Origin: JADHUC01 sp964623055
GTDB taxonomy: Bacteria > Planctomycetota > Planctomycetia > Pirellulales > Pirellulaceae
NCBI GenBank assembly: GCA_964623055.1
Contig: CAZURK010000047.1
Location: 3,618 to 67,617 of the forward strand
DNA length: 64,000 nucleotides
Direction of reading: 5' to 3'
Shown piece by piece: positions 63,765 to 64,000 of this stretch. The notes below the pieces were generated by a model. The model did not search any database. It was not told the origin of the DNA and worked only from the letters and a program-made list of their open reading frames with translations. Numbering within the stretch: position 1 is the stretch's first letter; each line of letters begins with the position of its first letter. The translations under genes were made by a program, and so were the position numbers.

Positions 63765-64000
63765 ATGCTCAGAAGAAACGCACTCGATTTGTCTTCAGCG
63801 GGTGTCTTGATGTGCAGCCTGCTAGCGATCCAGGCGCCTGCTCGCGAGGCCATGGCCCAAGAAGGCCCCTTTGGCGGCAACAGCCAGGAGCAAGCTGTAG
63901 CAAGCGGTGTGACTGTCTGGGATACCGGACGTTCCTCTAGGGAAGTGTATTGGTTCAGCGTGACGTTGAGTTCTGGCGAGTTTGAGTTAGCGATTTTGGA
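63765..64000 (+). CDS. Start of an exported protein, cut by the window end
   Basis: The first 78 codons of a gene that runs off the window. MLRRNALDLSSAGVLMCSLL then AIQAPAREAMAQE is a signal peptide. After a Gly-rich stretch, VTVWDTGRSSREVYWFSVTLSSGEFELAI reads as beta strands. AGGAG lies about 7 nt before the ATG at 63765. The family cannot be told from this part. Confidence 0.7.
   Translation, partial: MLRRNALDLSSAGVLMCSLLAIQAPAREAMAQEGPFGGNSQEQAVASGVTVWDTGRSSREVYWFSVTLSSGEFELAIL

Noticed and set aside
1..64000. CRISPR arrays, rRNA or tRNA genes
   Set aside because: No regularly spaced direct repeats of CRISPR size and no cloverleaf or T-loop GGTTCGAATCC-type signature in a suitable context were seen; a covariance search would settle this.

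Overview
The window looks like chromosomal DNA from a planctomycete, most plausibly a Pirellulales-type lineage. This is inferred from gene content and was not searched. The markers are a DUF1559 prepilin-like protein with its lipoprotein partner, a formylglycine sulfatase, a DUF6807/PmoA-like protein, a HzsA-related LamG/cytochrome protein, the small basic protein shared by Planctomycetes, Verrucomicrobia and Chlamydiae, an ECF sigma factor beside a membrane Ser/Thr kinase, and a giant WD40 protein. No tRNA, rRNA or CRISPR array was seen.

Layout. 0-9 kb holds secreted or envelope degradative proteins (S9 peptidase, DUF6807, GH16, sulfatase) with an LRR membrane protein and the DUF1559 pair. 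9-18 kb is mostly housekeeping: small basic protein, LarA-type racemase with a GNAT enzyme, a sugar-nucleotide epimerase, a translationally coupled ccsA/hemX-like-hemA pair, an envelope lipoprotein pair and ispH. 18-23.8 kb has a zinc-ribbon/STAS protein, the 1431-residue HzsA-related protein and a small membrane protein. 23.8-28.7 kb has a SNF2 ATPase with an unknown partner, divergent from a small helical protein and an AAA ATPase with a winged-helix-like front. 28.7-36.7 kb has dcd, DUF309, a DPFG-repeat protein, then a minus-strand run of ARPP-1-like, a 69-residue protein, Gfo/Idh/MocA, class III aminotransferase and HNH genes. 37-47.4 kb has a baeRF-like protein, a discoidin-domain lipoprotein and the 2363-residue WD40 protein. 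47.4-51.3 kb is the kinase/ECF pair.

51.3-62 kb is a rearranged zone. It holds a GH106-like glycosidase that has lost its upstream end and carries a frameshift, two near-identical 5'-truncated TIM-barrel isomerase copies about 5.5 kb apart as direct repeats, an IS1380-type transposase remnant, a cut-off LacI-type HTH and a TSCPD-like fragment. Intact FHA and hybrid histidine kinase genes lie between them. The window ends with a C69 peptidase and the start of an exported protein.

The non-coding signal that stands out most is a set of palindromic repeats between genes. One family is 64-66 bp long, bounded by GTAG and CTAC, and folds as two hairpins whose tetraloops are complementary and whose stems differ by compensatory changes.
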